Positions 41,254 through 50,288 are shown, counted from the first letter of the stretch. The stretch: 64,000 nucleotides of DNA from Bradyrhizobium canariense (GCF_019402665.1 NZ_VSST01000020.1:352111-416110), one strand, 5' to 3'. Notes: generated by a model from the letters alone, not told the origin. Program-made: numbers and translations.

Positions 41254-42774
41254 ATGATGAACTATGGGGATGATCGGACGGGCATGCGCATTCGGGGGAA
41301 TTGCGCGCGCTCGTTCTGGACGGGGACGATGCTGATCCTGGGGCTCCTCGCAGCCCCCGATGTCGTCAGCGCTGCAGAAGCGCCGGTCGGCGACCAGGCG
41401 CCGATGCAGGCAGCGGATCTCGATGTGTCGCCGGTCGGGACGATCACGCCGGCGAAGACGCGCTTCCTGTCGCTCGGCGTCGGCAAGTCCGCCGTCATCG
41501 ACCTGCCGCGCGACGTCAAGGATGTGCTGGTCGCCGATCCCAAGATCGCCAATGCCGTGATCCGCTCGGCCCAACGCGCCTATATCATCGGCGGACAGGT
41601 CGGCCAGACCAACGTCGTGTTCTTCGCTGCCGACGGCCAGCAGGTGGCCGCCTACGACATCGCGGTGAAGCGCGATCTCAACGGCATGCGCACGGCGCTG
41701 CGTCAGGCGCTGCCGGGCGTGCAGATCGAAGGCGTCGGCGACAGCGTGATGCTGACCGGCTCGGTGTCGAGCCCGGTCGAGGCCCAGCAGGCCGGCGACG
41801 TCGCCGCCAAACTGGTCGGCGGCTCCGAGAAGGTGGTCAACAACATCGTCGTGCGCGGCCGCGACCAGGTGATGCTCAAGGTCGTCGTCGGCGAAGTGCG
41901 CCGCGATATCGTCAAGCAGCTGGGCGTCGATCTCAGTGCCAGCCTGAACGCCGGCACCGCGGTGGTGAACTTCAACAATTCCAACCCGTTCTCGGTCAGC
42001 GGCGGACCGATCGTCAGCAACAACGGATTAGGTGTGGCCGGCATCACCAAGGGCTTCGCGACCGTCAGCGCCACGATGCGCGCGATGGAAAGCGCCGGTG
42101 TCATGCGCACGCTCGCCGAGCCGAGCCTGACCGCGATCTCCGGCGAATCCGCCACCTTCATCGCCGGCGGCGAATTCCCCATTCCGTCGGGCTACGCCTG
42201 CGATCCCGTCACCCACGTTTGTACCACCCAGATCACCTACAAGAAGTTCGGCATCTCCCTGAACTTTACCCCCGTCGTACTGAGCGAGGGCCGGATCAGC
42301 CTGCGCGTGATGACCGAGGTGTCGGAGCTGTCGAACCAGAGCGCCATCACGGTGACCCAGGCGCTGTCCTCGAGCTCGAGCAACTCGATCACCATCCCCT
42401 CGATCCAGACCCGCCGCGCCGAAACGACGCTGGAAATTCCCTCGGGCGGTTCGATGGCAATGGCCGGCCTGATCCAGCAGCAGACCAAACAGGCGATCAA
42501 CGGCCTGCCTGGCGTCGACCAGGTGCCGATCATCGGTGCGCTGTTCCGCAGCCAGGACTTCGTCAACAACGAGACCGAGCTGATGGTGATCGTGACGCCC
42601 TATGTGGTGCGCGCGGTGGCTCAGAAGGAACTGTCCCGGCCCGACGACGGCTTCGCGCCGGCCTCTGACGCCCAGACGGCGCTGCTCGGCCGCATGAACC
42701 GCCTCTATGGCATCGCGCGCCGCGTCGATCCGATCGCGGGCACGCCCGGTGATTTCGGCTTCATCATCGACTGA
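41254..42774 (+). CDS. cpaC: Type II/IV secretin CpaC of the Flp pilus
   Basis: This 506-residue outer-membrane secretin (CpaC/RcpA) forms the channel for the Flp pilus. An export signal spans about residues 17-42 (WTGTMLILGLLAAPDVVSAA). The N-terminal pilus-formation domain includes LGVGKSAVIDLPRDVKDVLV, with BON-like segments at about 140-205. The secretin core at about 270-440 has MRTLAEPSLTAISGESATFI, AGGEFPIP and VPIIGALFRSQDFVNNETEL. It lies between cpaB and cpaD on the same strand. The start at ATG 41254 follows GGGGAC; the adjacent second ATG is an alternative. Confidence 0.96.
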   Translation: MMNYGDDRTGMRIRGNCARSFWTGTMLILGLLAAPDVVSAAEAPVGDQAPMQAADLDVSPVGTITPAKTRFLSLGVGKSAVIDLPRDVKDVLVADPKIANAVIRSAQRAYIIGGQVGQTNVVFFAADGQQVAAYDIAVKRDLNGMRTALRQALPGVQIEGVGDSVMLTGSVSSPVEAQQAGDVAAKLVGGSEKVVNNIVVRGRDQVMLKVVVGEVRRDIVKQLGVDLSASLNAGTAVVNFNNSNPFSVSGGPIVSNNGLGVAGITKGFATVSATMRAMESAGVMRTLAEPSLTAISGESATFIAGGEFPIPSGYACDPVTHVCTTQITYKKFGISLNFTPVVLSEGRISLRVMTEVSELSNQSAITVTQALSSSSSNSITIPSIQTRRAETTLEIPSGGSMAMAGLIQQQTKQAINGLPGVDQVPIIGALFRSQDFVNNETELMVIVTPYVVRAVAQKELSRPDDGFAPASDAQTALLGRMNRLYGIARRVDPIAGTPGDFGFIID

Positions 42775-42841
42775 TGACGAACGGACGACTTGGGGCAAGC
42801 GGCAGAGACGGGCGAGAGACGGGGCACGAGGGGATGAAGCG

Positions 42842-43576
42842 ATGACGAAGACCATGGCCGATCGACGTCGCAGGTTGAGCGTCGCGCTGGCGCTGACGGG
42901 GCTCTCCGTCATGTTGGGCGCCTGCAACACCACCGGCGAGATCGTCACCCAGACGGTGCCGACCGACTATCGCCAGCGTCACCCGATCGCGGTCGAGGAA
43001 GCCAAGAAGTCGATCGTGATCTTCGTCGGCAAGGCTCGCGGCGGCCTCTCGTCCGCGCAGCACGCGGACGTCGCCGGCATTGCCCGGGACTGGGTGCGCG
43101 AAGGCACCGGCTCGGTCGTCGTCGACGTCCCCGCCAACGCCGCGAATTCGCGGGCGGCGGCAGCGACCTATCACGAGATCCGTTCCGTCCTCGCATCCGT
43201 CGGCGTGCCCTCGCGTGCCATCGTCCAGCATCCCTATCGGCCGGAGGATCCCGGACTACTGCCCACCATCCGCCTGAGCTATTCCCGGATCGCCGCAGTC
43301 GCCGGCCCCTGCGGGTTGTGGCCGGAAGATATCGGCCCCTCCATCCTCGACCCCGGCTACAACGAGAACCAGCCCTATTTCAATCTGGGCTGCGCCAGCC
43401 AGCGCAACCTCGCGGCAATGATCGACAATCCAGCCGACCTCGAGCAGCCGCGGTCCGAGACGCCAGCCTATAACGCACGGCGTGACATCGCCTTCGAGCG
43501 CTATCGCAAGGGCATGCCGATCGCGACCACCAATTCAGACGCCGACAAGGCCAAACTCAGCGATACAGGCAGATGA
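42842..43576 (+). CDS. cpaD: Pilus assembly lipoprotein CpaD
   Basis: This 244-residue CpaD-family protein is a periplasmic lipoprotein of the Flp pilus machine, probably helping the secretin. The lipoprotein signal is RRRLSVALALTGLSVMLGAC, with lipobox LGAC. CpaD signatures include PTDYRQRHPIAVEEAKKSIV, CGLWPEDIGPSILDPGYNEN and YFNLGCASQRNLAAMIDNPA with the conserved late Cys. ATG at 42842 is chosen over a longer upstream frame. Its stop overlaps the cpaE start (ATGA at 43573-43576), so the two are coupled. Confidence 0.94.
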   Translation: MTKTMADRRRRLSVALALTGLSVMLGACNTTGEIVTQTVPTDYRQRHPIAVEEAKKSIVIFVGKARGGLSSAQHADVAGIARDWVREGTGSVVVDVPANAANSRAAAATYHEIRSVLASVGVPSRAIVQHPYRPEDPGLLPTIRLSYSRIAAVAGPCGLWPEDIGPSILDPGYNENQPYFNLGCASQRNLAAMIDNPADLEQPRSETPAYNARRDIAFERYRKGMPIATTNSDADKAKLSDTGR

Positions 43577-44862
43577 CACGCGTCCACGACGAAGAAGCGG
43601 ACGATCCGCAGCACCCCGAGGAACACATTGCGCCGGTTCCTCGCATCTCGGTGCAGGCCTTTTGCGAGACCGAGCAGACGCTCGCCGCGGTGACCGCGGC
43701 CGGGCAGGATCGCCGTCTCGCCAAGGCGCACCTCACCGCCAAGGACGGCGGCCTCGCGGCGGCCATCGAAGTCTATGAAACGATGCCGACGCCGAATGTT
43801 ATCGTGATCGAATCCGACGGCACGCGCGACATTCTCGAGGGCCTCGACGATCTCGCCGGCGTCTGCGATCCCGGCACTCGCGTGGTGGTGATCGGCAATC
43901 CCAGCGACACCGCGCCCTATCGCGAGCTGGTCCGCCGCGGCGTCAACGACTATGTGGTGGGACCGGTCGAAACGCTCGACGTCGTCCGCTCGATCTGCAG
44001 CCTGTTCTCGGCGTCCGAAACCATCATCACCGGCCGCGTCATCGCGGTGGTCGGCGCCAAGGGCGGTGTCGGCGCTTCCACCGTCGCGCACAATGTGGCC
44101 TGGACCATCGCCCGCGACCTCGCGCTCGATTCCGTCGTGATCGATCTCGACCTCGCCTTCGGCACCGCGGGCCTCGACTACAATCAGGACCCGGTGCAGG
44201 GCATCGCCAATGCCGTGCTGTCGCAGGATCGGCCGGACACGGCCCTGATGGAGCGCCTGCTCTCCAAATGCACCGAGCGTCTCAGCCTGCTTGCTGCGCC
44301 TGCCACCCTTGACCGCGTCTACGATTTCGGCGCGGAGGCCTTCGATGCGGTGTTCGACACGCTGCGCATGACGACGCCCTGCATCGTGCTCGACGTTCCC
44401 CACCAATGGTCGGGCTGGACGCGGCGTGCGCTGGTCAACGCGGACGACATCGTGATCGTGGCCGAGCCCGATCTTGCGAACCTGCGCAACACCAAGAACA
44501 TGCTGAACGTGTTGAAGGCGGCGCGGCCGAACGACCGGCCACCGCTCTACTGCATCAACCAGGTCGGCATGCCCAAGCGGGCGGAGATCGAGGTCAAGGC
44601 ATTCGCCAAGACCATGGAGAGCCAGCCGATCGCGGTGATCCCGTTCGATTCGAAGCTGTTCTCGACCGCGGCCAACAACGGCCAGATGATCGCGGAGGTC
44701 TCCAAGAGCCACCGCACCACCGAGCTGTTCCAGAACATGGCGAACCGCCTCGCCGGGCGCGGCGAGGTGAAGAAGCCGAAGCGCTCGCTGCTCGGGCCGC
44801 TGCTGAAGAAGCTGAAGGGCAGGTCGGGGCGCGCGTCAGCCCCGCATCGCAAGGCGTCCTGA
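43573..44862 (+). CDS. cpaE: Pilus assembly ATPase CpaE (MinD/ParA-like)
   Basis: This 429-residue protein combines an N-terminal receiver-like domain at about 15-145 with a MinD/ParA-type ATPase and helps place the pilus machine at the pole. The deviant Walker A is VVGAKGGVGASTVAHNVAWT near residue 160, followed by VVIDLDLAFGTAGLDYNQDP (Walker B region) and CIVLDVPHQWSGWTRRALVN. The C-terminus is Lys/Arg-rich. It is the last gene of cpaBCDE; cpaF does not follow. Its final 14 bp begin a three-unit tandem repeat. Confidence 0.95.
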   Translation: MTRVHDEEADDPQHPEEHIAPVPRISVQAFCETEQTLAAVTAAGQDRRLAKAHLTAKDGGLAAAIEVYETMPTPNVIVIESDGTRDILEGLDDLAGVCDPGTRVVVIGNPSDTAPYRELVRRGVNDYVVGPVETLDVVRSICSLFSASETIITGRVIAVVGAKGGVGASTVAHNVAWTIARDLALDSVVIDLDLAFGTAGLDYNQDPVQGIANAVLSQDRPDTALMERLLSKCTERLSLLAAPATLDRVYDFGAEAFDAVFDTLRMTTPCIVLDVPHQWSGWTRRALVNADDIVIVAEPDLANLRNTKNMLNVLKAARPNDRPPLYCINQVGMPKRAEIEVKAFAKTMESQPIAVIPFDSKLFSTAANNGQMIAEVSKSHRTTELFQNMANRLAGRGEVKKPKRSLLGPLLKKLKGRSGRASAPHRKAS

Positions 44863-44890
44863 GCAAGGCTTCCTAAGCAAGGCTTCCTGA
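44849..44890 (+). repeat. Three 14-bp tandem repeats over the cpaE stop
   Basis: GCAAGGCGTCCTGA (44849-44862), GCAAGGCTTCCTAA (44863-44876) and GCAAGGCTTCCTGA (44877-44890) are adjacent copies. Each ends in a stop codon. Because 14 is not a multiple of three, the three stops fall in three different frames. Confidence 0.9.
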
Positions 44891-44904
44891 CGCGCGCGGG
44901 CGGG

Positions 44905-45690
44905 TTACTTCTCCGCCCGCTGCTGCTTCTTCACCAGCAACTGCCGCAGCGCTGTGACCTTTGCCGCCGCTTGATCCGGCGGCAGGTCCGCCTTCACGAT
45001 GGTTTCGGCCTCGGCCTGCTTTCCTTCCAGTCCCAGCACGAGCGCGAGATTGGCGCGCACCCGGAGATCGGCGGGATTGCGCTCGTGCGCGCGGCGCATC
45101 GTTTCCTCTGCCCGCGGCAGATTGTTCTGCAGCATGTAGGACAGTCCGAGATTGGACAGCACCGACGGTTCGTCCGGCACGATTTTCAGTGCGGCGGCGT
45201 AGTATTGCTGCGCCTCCTCGTTGCGACCGAGCTGATCGAGCGCGGCGCCCTGCGCCGACAGGATATGCCAGTCGGGATCCTCGGGCGAATGCGCGCGACC
45301 GAGGACGTCGAACGCCTGCTGGAAACTGCCGCTGTCGGCGAGCGCGCGGCCATAGCCGGCGAGCAGCGCCTTGTTGCTGGAATGGGCAAGCACGGCCTGC
45401 TCCAGCACCGCGAGCGCCTGCGCGCGCTGGCCGGTCTGGCGCAACGCCTTGCCATATTCGAGCGCGACGTTGGGATCGCCAGGCTTGGCGCGATAGCGCT
45501 CGCGCAGCGCGTCCATGTCCGGCCTCACGTCTGGCTTGGCCTCGGCCCTGACAGCCGTGTCCGATTTTCCGCCGAGCGCGCCGGTGATGTCCTCGATGCC
45601 GGTGGTCTGACAGCCGCCCAGGGCCAAGATCAGAAGTGCGGAAAACAGATATCTCGCCGGAGGAGAGGCGACGGACAAACGCTTGGACAT
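44905..45690 (-). CDS. tadD: TadD-like TPR lipoprotein
   Basis: This 261-residue protein has a lipoprotein signal (RYLFSALLILALGGCQTTG, lipobox LGGC) and several tetratricopeptide repeats at about 75-240 (NVALEYGKALRQTGQRAQAL, WHILSAQGAALDQLGRNEEA, PSVLSNLGLSYMLQNNLPRA). This layout matches TadD of Flp/Tad systems, a pilotin-like lipoprotein for secretin assembly. It converges on cpaE, and no tadB, tadC or cpaF lies between them. The name is inferred from architecture and neighbourhood; a generic TPR lipoprotein is the alternative. Confidence 0.82.
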   Translation of the reverse strand: MSKRLSVASPPARYLFSALLILALGGCQTTGIEDITGALGGKSDTAVRAEAKPDVRPDMDALRERYRAKPGDPNVALEYGKALRQTGQRAQALAVLEQAVLAHSSNKALLAGYGRALADSGSFQQAFDVLGRAHSPEDPDWHILSAQGAALDQLGRNEEAQQYYAAALKIVPDEPSVLSNLGLSYMLQNNLPRAEETMRRAHERNPADLRVRANLALVLGLEGKQAEAETIVKADLPPDQAAAKVTALRQLLVKKQQRAEK

Positions 45691-45770
45691 ACTCTGATCA
45701 CTCGGCGACTGATCAGAGATGCTTACCGATTAACGCTAAAGTCCCGTTAAGGCGGGGCGCTTCCGAAAGC

Positions 45771-46016
45771 TCAGTCGGTGAATTCAGCGCCGAACTCGCA
45801 GCCGATGCGCCAGCGCAGGCGGCACTGCCGGGAATAGTCGGGCGCGAAGATGATGGTGAATTGCGGCGGCACTTCCAGAAATTCCGCCACCACTTTCACG
45901 CCGCCATCCGAAATATCCGTGATCGTGCAGTCCCGCGGCAGCGAACCCGCGCCAAAATGAATCTTGGCGAGCCGCGTGCACATCCGTCGTTCGCTTCTCC
46001 GGCGATTTGCAAGCAT
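45771..46016 (-). CDS. Single-domain PilZ protein
   Basis: This 81-residue protein looks like a minimal PilZ domain, a beta-barrel that often binds cyclic di-GMP. The N-terminal NRRRSERRMCTRLAKIHF region supplies the basic segment (RxxxR-type), and DCTITDISDGGVKVVAEFLE is the D/NxSxxG-type second motif. Such proteins regulate motility and surface attachment, so a link with the adjacent Flp pilus genes is plausible but inferred. It starts at ATG 46016. Confidence 0.82.
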   Translation of the reverse strand: MLANRRRSERRMCTRLAKIHFGAGSLPRDCTITDISDGGVKVVAEFLEVPPQFTIIFAPDYSRQCRLRWRIGCEFGAEFTD

Positions 46017-46242
46017 CTGAATTATTCACCCGTTAGACCACGGCCCATCCCGCAGCCTAGGAGTAGCGGACATTCGTTGGAATGTGCTGAGCAGAGCAGC
46101 TTGCATTCGAGGCGTAGTGTCTTCGACGTGTTTACGATCGGTTAAGGCCTTCCGGCCCTCTCGACCCGTTCCCGTATTGTTCTTGCAAGAACTGGCCCGC
46201 TCTGCTACCCCTAATTGTGCAAAAGGGCAGGCTGGTTCGGGC

Positions 46243-46890
46243 ATGGTTCAGCGGGTTTCTACCGTCGCCTTTGAGGGGATCGAGGCCCGTGCGGTCGACG
46301 TGCAGGTGCAGGTCGCGCCCGGTCTGCCGGCCTTCGCAATCGTCGGTCTCCCGGACAAGGCGGTGTCGGAGGCGCGCGAGCGGGTCCGCTCGGCGCTGAT
46401 CGCCTCTGGGCTGGCGCTGCCGGCGCGCAGGATCACCGTCAATCTCGCGCCCGCCGATCTGCCCAAGGAGGGCAGCCATTATGACCTGCCGATCGCGCTC
46501 GGGCTGATGGGGGCGATCGGCGCGATCCCCCCGGATGCGCTGACCGGCTTCACGGTTCTGGGCGAGCTTGGCCTCGACGGATCGATCGCACCGGTGGCCG
46601 GTGTCCTTCCCGCCGCGATCGGCGCCAATGTGCGCGAGGAGGGGCTGATCTGTCCGGCGGCTTGCGGCTCGGAAGCGGCATGGGCGAGCCCGGACATCCA
46701 GATCATCGCCGCAAGTTCGCTGATCCAGATCGCCAACCATTTCAAGGGAACGCAGGTGCTGTCGCGGCCGGTGCCGAAGGTACACGAAGCCGCCGCCTCG
46801 CCGCTCGACCTGCGCGACATCAAGGGCCAGGAGAGCGCCAAGCGGGCGCTGGAGATCGCGGCCGCCGGCGGTCATCACCTGCTCATGTGA
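46243..46890 (+). pseudogene. comM: comM/yifB Mg-chelatase-like gene, 5' half (interrupted)
   Basis: This fragment encodes 215 residues of ComM, a hexameric AAA+ helicase that promotes branch migration in natural transformation; the family is also called YifB, the Mg-chelatase-like proteins. It contains the Lon-protease-like N-terminal domain: VSTVAFEGIEARAVDVQVQV, FAIVGLPDKAVSEARERVRS, ITVNLAPADLPKEGSHYDLP, GELGLDGSIAPVAGVLPAAI and LRDIKGQESAKRALEIAAAG. It ends at GHHLLM followed by TGA, because a serine-recombinase element inserted just before the Walker A motif. The other half is at 52858-53754. Excising 5,973 bp would restore one 512-residue frame. The ATPase domain is missing from this half. 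Confidence 0.95.
46874..46887 (+). repeat. Left attachment site (attL) of the comM element
   Basis: ATCACCTGCTCATG is repeated directly at 52847-52860 as ATCATCTGCTCATG, with one mismatch; the identical core CTGCTCATG is at 46879-46887. The core encodes the LLM of the ComM sequence GHHLLM-IGAPGAGKS, so the site lies within conserved coding sequence. Confidence 0.85.
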
Positions 46891-46928
46891 TTGCTTCAGT
46901 GCCCACGACGGGCTAACTGGAGACAATC

Positions 46929-47126
46929 ATGAACCGCATCACCACCGCAGCCAGCCACCGGATCGTTGCTGCTGCCATCAAGTGCAGCTGGGCCGTACAG
47001 GCCGCAGGGGAACGCAAGCAAGCCCTTGGAGAGCGCATGGAGACTTGGGCGCACCGCTTAGCCGTCCGGTGGGGCTGCGTCGATACCGTACTCGCCACGG
47101 TCACCAGCGAAGCCCTGAGCCGCTGA
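46929..47126 (+). CDS. Small protein between attL and recombinase
   Basis: This 65-residue open frame starts at ATG 46929 with GGAGA seven bases upstream, and ends 9 bp before the recombinase. The sequence (ITTAASHRIVAAAIKCSWAV and METWAHRLAVRWGCVDTVLA) suggests two amphipathic helices with two Cys. I do not recognise a family. Its place between the attachment site and the recombinase suggests a role in recombination control or a leader gene; this is inference. Existence as a gene is supported mainly by the ribosome site and tight spacing. Confidence 0.5.
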   Translation: MNRITTAASHRIVAAAIKCSWAVQAAGERKQALGERMETWAHRLAVRWGCVDTVLATVTSEALSR

Positions 47127-47135
47127 GAGACCACC

Positions 47136-48722
47136 ATGGACACGCAGCGGCCCCCGAAGGCGTACAGCTACGTTCGGTTTAGCACACCCGAGCAGGCCAA
47201 AGGCCATTCGCTCCAGCGCCAGACCGATGCAGCGCAGGCGTGGGCCGCAGCGAACGGAGTGGTGTTGGATGACGAACTGACATTCGAAGACAAGGGTGTC
47301 TCAGGGTTCCACGGCGCGAACCGAGAGACTGGCGCATTAGGCGTGTTCGTTGAACGCGTTCGAGACGGCACCATTTCTCCCGGCTCATGGCTTCTAGTGG
47401 AAAACCTCGACCGCATCAGCAGACAGGTGGCGCGAAAGGCGGTTCGCGCGATTGAAGATATCGTTGAGGCCGGGGTAACCGTTGTCGATATGTCGGACGG
47501 CGGGCGAGAGTACAACGCAGCCGCGCTCGACAATGACCCTGTGCTGTTCCTCATGATGGTGCTGCGCTTTATCCGCGCCAATGAGGAAAGCGCCACCAAG
47601 GGCATTCGGGTCGCCAAAGCACACGCTGCCAGACGGCAGAAGTTCGCAGGGCAGGAGAAGCTCACCAAGCCGTACACACTGAGGCTGCCCGCGTGGATAC
47701 GCTGGAGCACCGAGACATCGAGCTACGAGCTGATTGAAGAACGCGCGGTGTTGCTGCGCTGGATGTTCGAGATGGCCGATGAAGGCATGGGTGCGCACAG
47801 CATCGCGGCGCAGCTCAATGACGCCAAAGAAGACACGTGGGGCGCGGGTGGATGGAAGGCGGCGTACTGGCACCGCAGCTACGTCCGCAAGCTGCTCACG
47901 AACAAGGCGGCCATCGGGGTCTTTGTGCCGCACACGGTGCGGAAGGTTGAAGGCCAGCGCACCAAGCAGCGCATACCGCAGGAACCCATCGCCCACCGGT
48001 TCCCGGCAGCGGTGGACCGAGAGCTGTTCGAGCGTGTCAACGCACGCCTGACCACCACCGAGGCGCGCGGCAGGAACGCTAAGGCTCCCGTGCGGTCCAT
48101 CTTTGCAGGTGTGATGAAATGCCAGCACTGCGACGGCACCGTCACACGGGTGAACAAAGGTGACCATGTGTATCTCGTTTGCTCGGCCGCCCATGCCAAG
48201 GCAGGGACACATCCCTACGAGAGCGTGCCTTACGGTCAGGCGGTCAAAGCATTCAGACACAGCCTGAAGCTGACGCTCGACACAGCTCCGCGTGGTAACG
48301 ATACCGGCGAGATTGAAGGCAAGATTGGGCAGTTGAAGGTCGAGGTTGACGCTGGAGACGAGCGAGTAGGTGCGCTGCTGGAACTCACCATCAGCGACAA
48401 GAGCCGGGCGGCGAGGCAGGCGTTACAGAGAGCCGAGCAAGAGCTTGAGGCAACACAAGACGCACTTAGGAAAGCCATCGAGCGCCGCGATACGCTAACG
48501 AGCACCAATGTCATGAAGCGGCTGGAGGCCGTTGAGAAAACGCTCACAGCGGAACCGATGGACACCGACGTAGCCAACAAGGCACTGCGGGGCGCCGTGC
48601 GCAAGATGGTGATGCGACCACAGGAAGGACGCTTGGACATCCTATGGCATCACGCCGAGGAGCCGCAGGAGACGCTGTTCATGACGAACCGCTTCGACTG
48701 GGACGCCCAACAGATCGACTAA
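47136..48722 (+). CDS. Large serine recombinase (integrase)
   Basis: This 528-residue site-specific recombinase should catalyse integration at comM. The N-terminal resolvase domain at about 8-155 has AYSYVRFSTPEQAKGHSLQR with the catalytic Ser in the RxST motif, LTFEDKGVSGFHGANR, LLVENLDRISRQVARKA and VDMSDGGREYN. The Recombinase domain at about 180-290 has AAQLNDAKEDTWGAGGWKAA and VRKLLTNKAAIGVFVPHT. A zinc ribbon at about 320-350 (CQHCDGTVTRVNKGDHVYLV, then Cys) and a coiled coil at about 385-460 complete the large-serine-recombinase layout. It lies just inside attL, as expected. It belongs to the group often followed by ParB-like genes. Confidence 0.95.
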   Translation: MDTQRPPKAYSYVRFSTPEQAKGHSLQRQTDAAQAWAAANGVVLDDELTFEDKGVSGFHGANRETGALGVFVERVRDGTISPGSWLLVENLDRISRQVARKAVRAIEDIVEAGVTVVDMSDGGREYNAAALDNDPVLFLMMVLRFIRANEESATKGIRVAKAHAARRQKFAGQEKLTKPYTLRLPAWIRWSTETSSYELIEERAVLLRWMFEMADEGMGAHSIAAQLNDAKEDTWGAGGWKAAYWHRSYVRKLLTNKAAIGVFVPHTVRKVEGQRTKQRIPQEPIAHRFPAAVDRELFERVNARLTTTEARGRNAKAPVRSIFAGVMKCQHCDGTVTRVNKGDHVYLVCSAAHAKAGTHPYESVPYGQAVKAFRHSLKLTLDTAPRGNDTGEIEGKIGQLKVEVDAGDERVGALLELTISDKSRAARQALQRAEQELEATQDALRKAIERRDTLTSTNVMKRLEAVEKTLTAEPMDTDVANKALRGAVRKMVMRPQEGRLDILWHHAEEPQETLFMTNRFDWDAQQID

Positions 48723-48752
48723 GAACACCGGAAGACGGGAACACGAAGGTCA

Positions 48753-49816
48753 ATGAAGAAGAAGCTGAGAACAGAGAACACCGCAGCAACTCTCGACACC
48801 GAAGTTAAAGGGGCCATCGAGGAGCTGCAACGGCCATCTGCGGGCGAACCAACGAACCTCAAGCTACGCTGGGAAGACATTGAGATTAGACCGGCACTGT
48901 TCCAGCCCCGCATCTTCGCACACGGGCTGAAGGAAGTGGATGAACGCAACGTCCACGACCTTCTCAAGATCATCAGTGCGATAGGAGAGCTGGACCCGGT
49001 GACAGTGGTTAAGCTGAACAATCGGTGGACGTGCGTTGACGGGCATCACCGGCTGGAATGCTATAAACGATTGAAGTGGAAAGACCCCATTAGGGCCACT
49101 TGGTTCAAAGGCAGCGTGAGGGAAGCCTTGGACCACGCAGTGACGAGCAACGAAGTAATCAAGCTCGCTATCCCGGACCGTGACCGTTACGAGCTGGCTT
49201 GGCAGCGCGTTGTGCTTGGCTGGGGAAGCAAGGCGGAAATCGCACGTTTCGCCATGGTCAGCGAGAGGCTCGTTGGCAACATGAGAATGTCAAGGCGAGG
49301 TTCGAGAAAGGAGACGCGTTCGCAAATGAGTTCCGAGCGAACCTGGGAGCTGAGCTGAAGGACGCGACGTGGCGACGGGCGAAGATGGCCCACGACGGGG
49401 CGTCACCGGGGCAGATTGATAAACACGAGGCGGCCGTGAAGTTGGCCAAGGTCATCGGGAGCCGCATGCACCAAAAGCTCTCCGAGGACCCCGAGGTAAC
49501 GGCGCTCGCCTTGGCACTCTATGATCCGCACCTGCCACAGCCGCTGGGAGAGGAGCTGCGTAAATTCACGACCAAGGAAGGCGACCTGGAAATCCCAACG
49601 ATCCCCAAGGTGTCCCTTGCCTACATGACTGACCAACAGCTTGAAGACGCCGTGGAGCGTATCGAGAGCACACGGCAGGCGCTCCTACGCCGGCTGCGTG
49701 AGGCGGAGAGCGAGCAGGATAAGCGAAGGGCAGGTTGGACGCCTTCGGACGACACGTGGGACCAATGGGTTCAGGAGGCACAGGAGGCGAAGGAAGCACG
49801 GGAGGCAGGCGACTGA
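48753..49816 (+). pseudogene. ParB/Srx-fold N-terminal domain protein, frameshifted
   Basis: Two overlapping frames seem to be one protein of about 354 residues. The first frame (from ATG 48753) holds a ParB/sulfiredoxin-type domain: LKLRWEDIEIRPALFQPRIF, ELDPVTVVKLNNRWTCVDGH, HRLECYKRLKWKDPIRATWF, then a possible helix-turn-helix (GWGSKAEIARFAMVSERLVG). Near 49275-49290 the reading passes to another frame with NVKARFEKGDAFANEFRANL, GAELKDATWRRAKMA and a Glu/Arg-rich end. The total length is not divisible by three, as a one-base shift predicts. ParB-type proteins next to serine recombinases may bind element DNA. The frame break could be biological or an error. Confidence 0.72.
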
Positions 49817-49835
49817 GCAGACCAAGGTATGCACG

Positions 49836-50102
49836 ATGGACCTTGCCTATGCACGTGCACAGCTAAGCGAGGGACCGGAACGGCCCAAGGTTTACACTGA
49901 ACCCAACGCAGGCCTGCTAAACCATTGGTATTCCTCATGTTCTGAGGTCAGGCAGCGAGGGCCTGCGGTTGAGCCTGCTCCTGCCGATCCTAAGCCTTTG
50001 TATTATGTGGGTTTTTCGGTCGCCGGGCGCGAGCGGCCTCAAGTTGCACAGTTTATAACTAAATGGATGGCGGAGCAGGGAAGCCAGAGCGCTGCCGGAT
50101 AA
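49836..50102 (+). CDS. Small unknown protein of the comM element
   Basis: An 88-residue open frame begins at ATG 49836, 20 bp after the ParB-like gene, with no strong ribosome site. It contains LAYARAQLSEGPERPKVYTE, YYVGFSVAGRERPQVAQFIT and a short C-terminal helix. No family is recognised. Same-strand position behind the ParB-like gene is compatible with co-transcription. The reading frame extends upstream without a stop, so the start is uncertain and it may not be a gene. Confidence 0.35.
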   Translation: MDLAYARAQLSEGPERPKVYTEPNAGLLNHWYSSCSEVRQRGPAVEPAPADPKPLYYVGFSVAGRERPQVAQFITKWMAEQGSQSAAG

Positions 50103-50240
50103 GTTCATGACCGATTGGGGCCGAGAGGAGCTATACGCCGAGCTTAAGACGGACCAAGGACCAGCACTGCAGCAGCCGTAGGTCTGGCAGCGTTCGTCCC
50201 CTTCAAGCCCACTGAGTGAAGTCGAGGCCGGGCGGGTGTT

Positions 50241-50288
50241 CAAATTGGGGCCCAGCGCTCAAGATGGGACCCGTTGATCGGACGGACA
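50241..50288 (+). repeat. GGGGCCC/ATGGGACCC motif pair, copy A
   Basis: CAAATT-GGGGCCC at 50241-50253 is followed, after 10 bp, by ATGGGACCC (50264-50272) and then a CGGAC end. Copies B (51758-51804) and C (52785-52830) share the order and spacing. Copy A lies immediately past the stop of the 90-residue gene. Confidence 0.65.

Noticed and set aside
49641..49835. Upstream extension of the 88-residue open frame
   Set aside because: It overlaps the better supported end of the ParB-like gene and reads as an Arg-rich shadow sequence.
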